The translations under genes were made by a program, and so were the position numbers. From positions 186,001 to 250,000 of the forward strand of contig NZ_FMCU01000006.1 of assembly GCF_900091525.1 (NCBI RefSeq): DNA of 64,000 nt, in the 5' to 3' direction. Shown here in pieces: positions 63,574 through 64,000 of the stretch. Below the pieces are notes generated by a model. The model did not search any database. It was not told the DNA's origin and saw only the letters and a program-made list of their open reading frames with translations. The number at the start of each line of letters is the position of its first letter. The first letter of the stretch is position 1. This DNA is from Micromonospora matsumotoense (GTDB lineage Bacteria; Actinomycetota; Actinomycetes; Mycobacteriales; Micromonosporaceae).

Positions 63574-64000
63574 GTGCAGGTGCTTGACTCGAACGACACG
63601 GCCGACCCGTGGCGTCGGCGGACCCGACCCACCCGTCGGCAGATGCCCCTGTGGCAGGAGTTGCCACTCCTGTTGATCGTGGCCTTCTGTCTCGCGGTGC
63701 TGATCCGCACCTTCCTGCTCCAGGCCTTCTTCATCCCGTCCAGCTCGATGGAGGACACCCTCCTCATCGGCGACCGGGTCCTGGTCAACAAGGTCGTCTA
63801 CGACGTGCGGGACCCGCTGCGCGGCGAGGTGGTGGTGTTCCGGGGCACCGACAAGTGGGTCGCCCTGGAGAGCCCTGCGCCGCCGGCCGGTGCCGTCGGC
63901 AGGATCGGACGCACCCTCGGCGACCTGATCGGCGTGGGCCGCCCCGGCGAGAAGGACTTCATCAAACGGGTGATCGGGTTGCCCGGCGACCGGGTCAAGT
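63574..64000 (+). CDS. lepB: Signal peptidase I, N-terminal part (cut by window end)
   Basis: 142 residues are visible. A short Arg-rich cytoplasmic head (PWRRRTRPTRRQMPLWQELP) precedes a membrane helix (LLLIVAFCLAVLIRTFLLQA). FIPSSSMEDTLLIGDRVLVN carries the catalytic Ser, and FIKRVIGLPGDRVK the catalytic Lys. The enzyme cleaves signal peptides at the outer face of the membrane. GGGGAG lies seven bases before GTG 63574, which sets the start; two other in-frame GTGs flank it. The rest of the protein lies beyond the window. It ends the rpsP-lepB block. Confidence 0.95.
   Translation, partial: MQVLDSNDTADPWRRRTRPTRRQMPLWQELPLLLIVAFCLAVLIRTFLLQAFFIPSSSMEDTLLIGDRVLVNKVVYDVRDPLRGEVVVFRGTDKWVALESPAPPAGAVGRIGRTLGDLIGVGRPGEKDFIKRVIGLPGDRVK

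Overview
The window is very GC-rich DNA with many GTG (and some TTG) starts and ATGA-type gene overlaps. It carries the actinobacterial housekeeping orders rsmD-coaD-sepIVA-DUF177-rpmF-plsX-rnc-mutM-(MMPL)-smc-ftsY and amt-glnK-glnD-ffh-rpsP-KH-rimM-trmD-rplS-lepB. This is a chromosomal segment of an actinomycete. Protein style (RNase III with a long Gly/Ala tail, S16 with a Lys/Ala/Pro tail, a PlsX resembling Micromonospora forms) suggests Micromonospora or a close relative in the Micromonosporaceae; that placement is inference, not a database result. I see no rRNA, tRNA, CRISPR array, insertion sequence or prophage.

Layout. 1-1.8 kb: the end of one TetR regulator, a decayed remnant of an actinomycete 'abortive infection'-type protein, and a second TetR whose 5' end abuts the remnant. 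1.8-12.2 kb: one leftward operon of eight genes, the most interesting part of the window. In order of transcription it encodes a secreted deacetylase resembling fungal Agd3 (CE18), a PelF-type GT4 glycosyltransferase, a 12-helix membrane protein, a sugar-nucleotide nucleotidyltransferase, an SDR, a nucleotide-sugar dehydrogenase, a second SDR, and a GH114-like galactosaminidase. Together these look like a Gram-positive machine for a Pel/galactosaminogalactan-like, partly deacetylated aminosugar polymer. It is preceded by about 1 kb of lower-GC non-coding DNA.

13.2-26.6 kb: mixed accessory and core genes: an MFS pump, DUF3515, an AsnC-type sensor, thiL, GNAT, ATP-grasp, rpmB, a DAK2 protein, recG, a MerR-regulated ABC exporter operon with a near-palindromic operator, and an LPXTG surface protein. 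26.9-32.6 kb: the rsmD-to-mutM block, with very tight overlaps. 32.8-38.3 kb: an MMPL transporter, a second GH114-type lipoprotein whose active-site region looks altered, a CAP-domain protein with an octapeptide Trp repeat, and a small coiled-coil protein. 38.5-50.1 kb: smc, a HAD hydrolase, a DinB-like protein, UspA, a MarR-controlled drug pump with two operator copies, a PhoD phosphatase, ftsY and an APH-type kinase. 50.4-64 kb: the nitrogen-signalling trio amt-glnK-glnD; ffh; Uma2; an amidohydrolase; an archaeal/eukaryote-type prolyl-tRNA synthetase; DUF402; then the rpsP-to-lepB ribosome-maturation operon, with lepB cut by the window edge.

Most long reading frames lying opposite these genes are high-GC shadows and are not listed. 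Starts were chosen from Shine-Dalgarno spacing and family N-termini.
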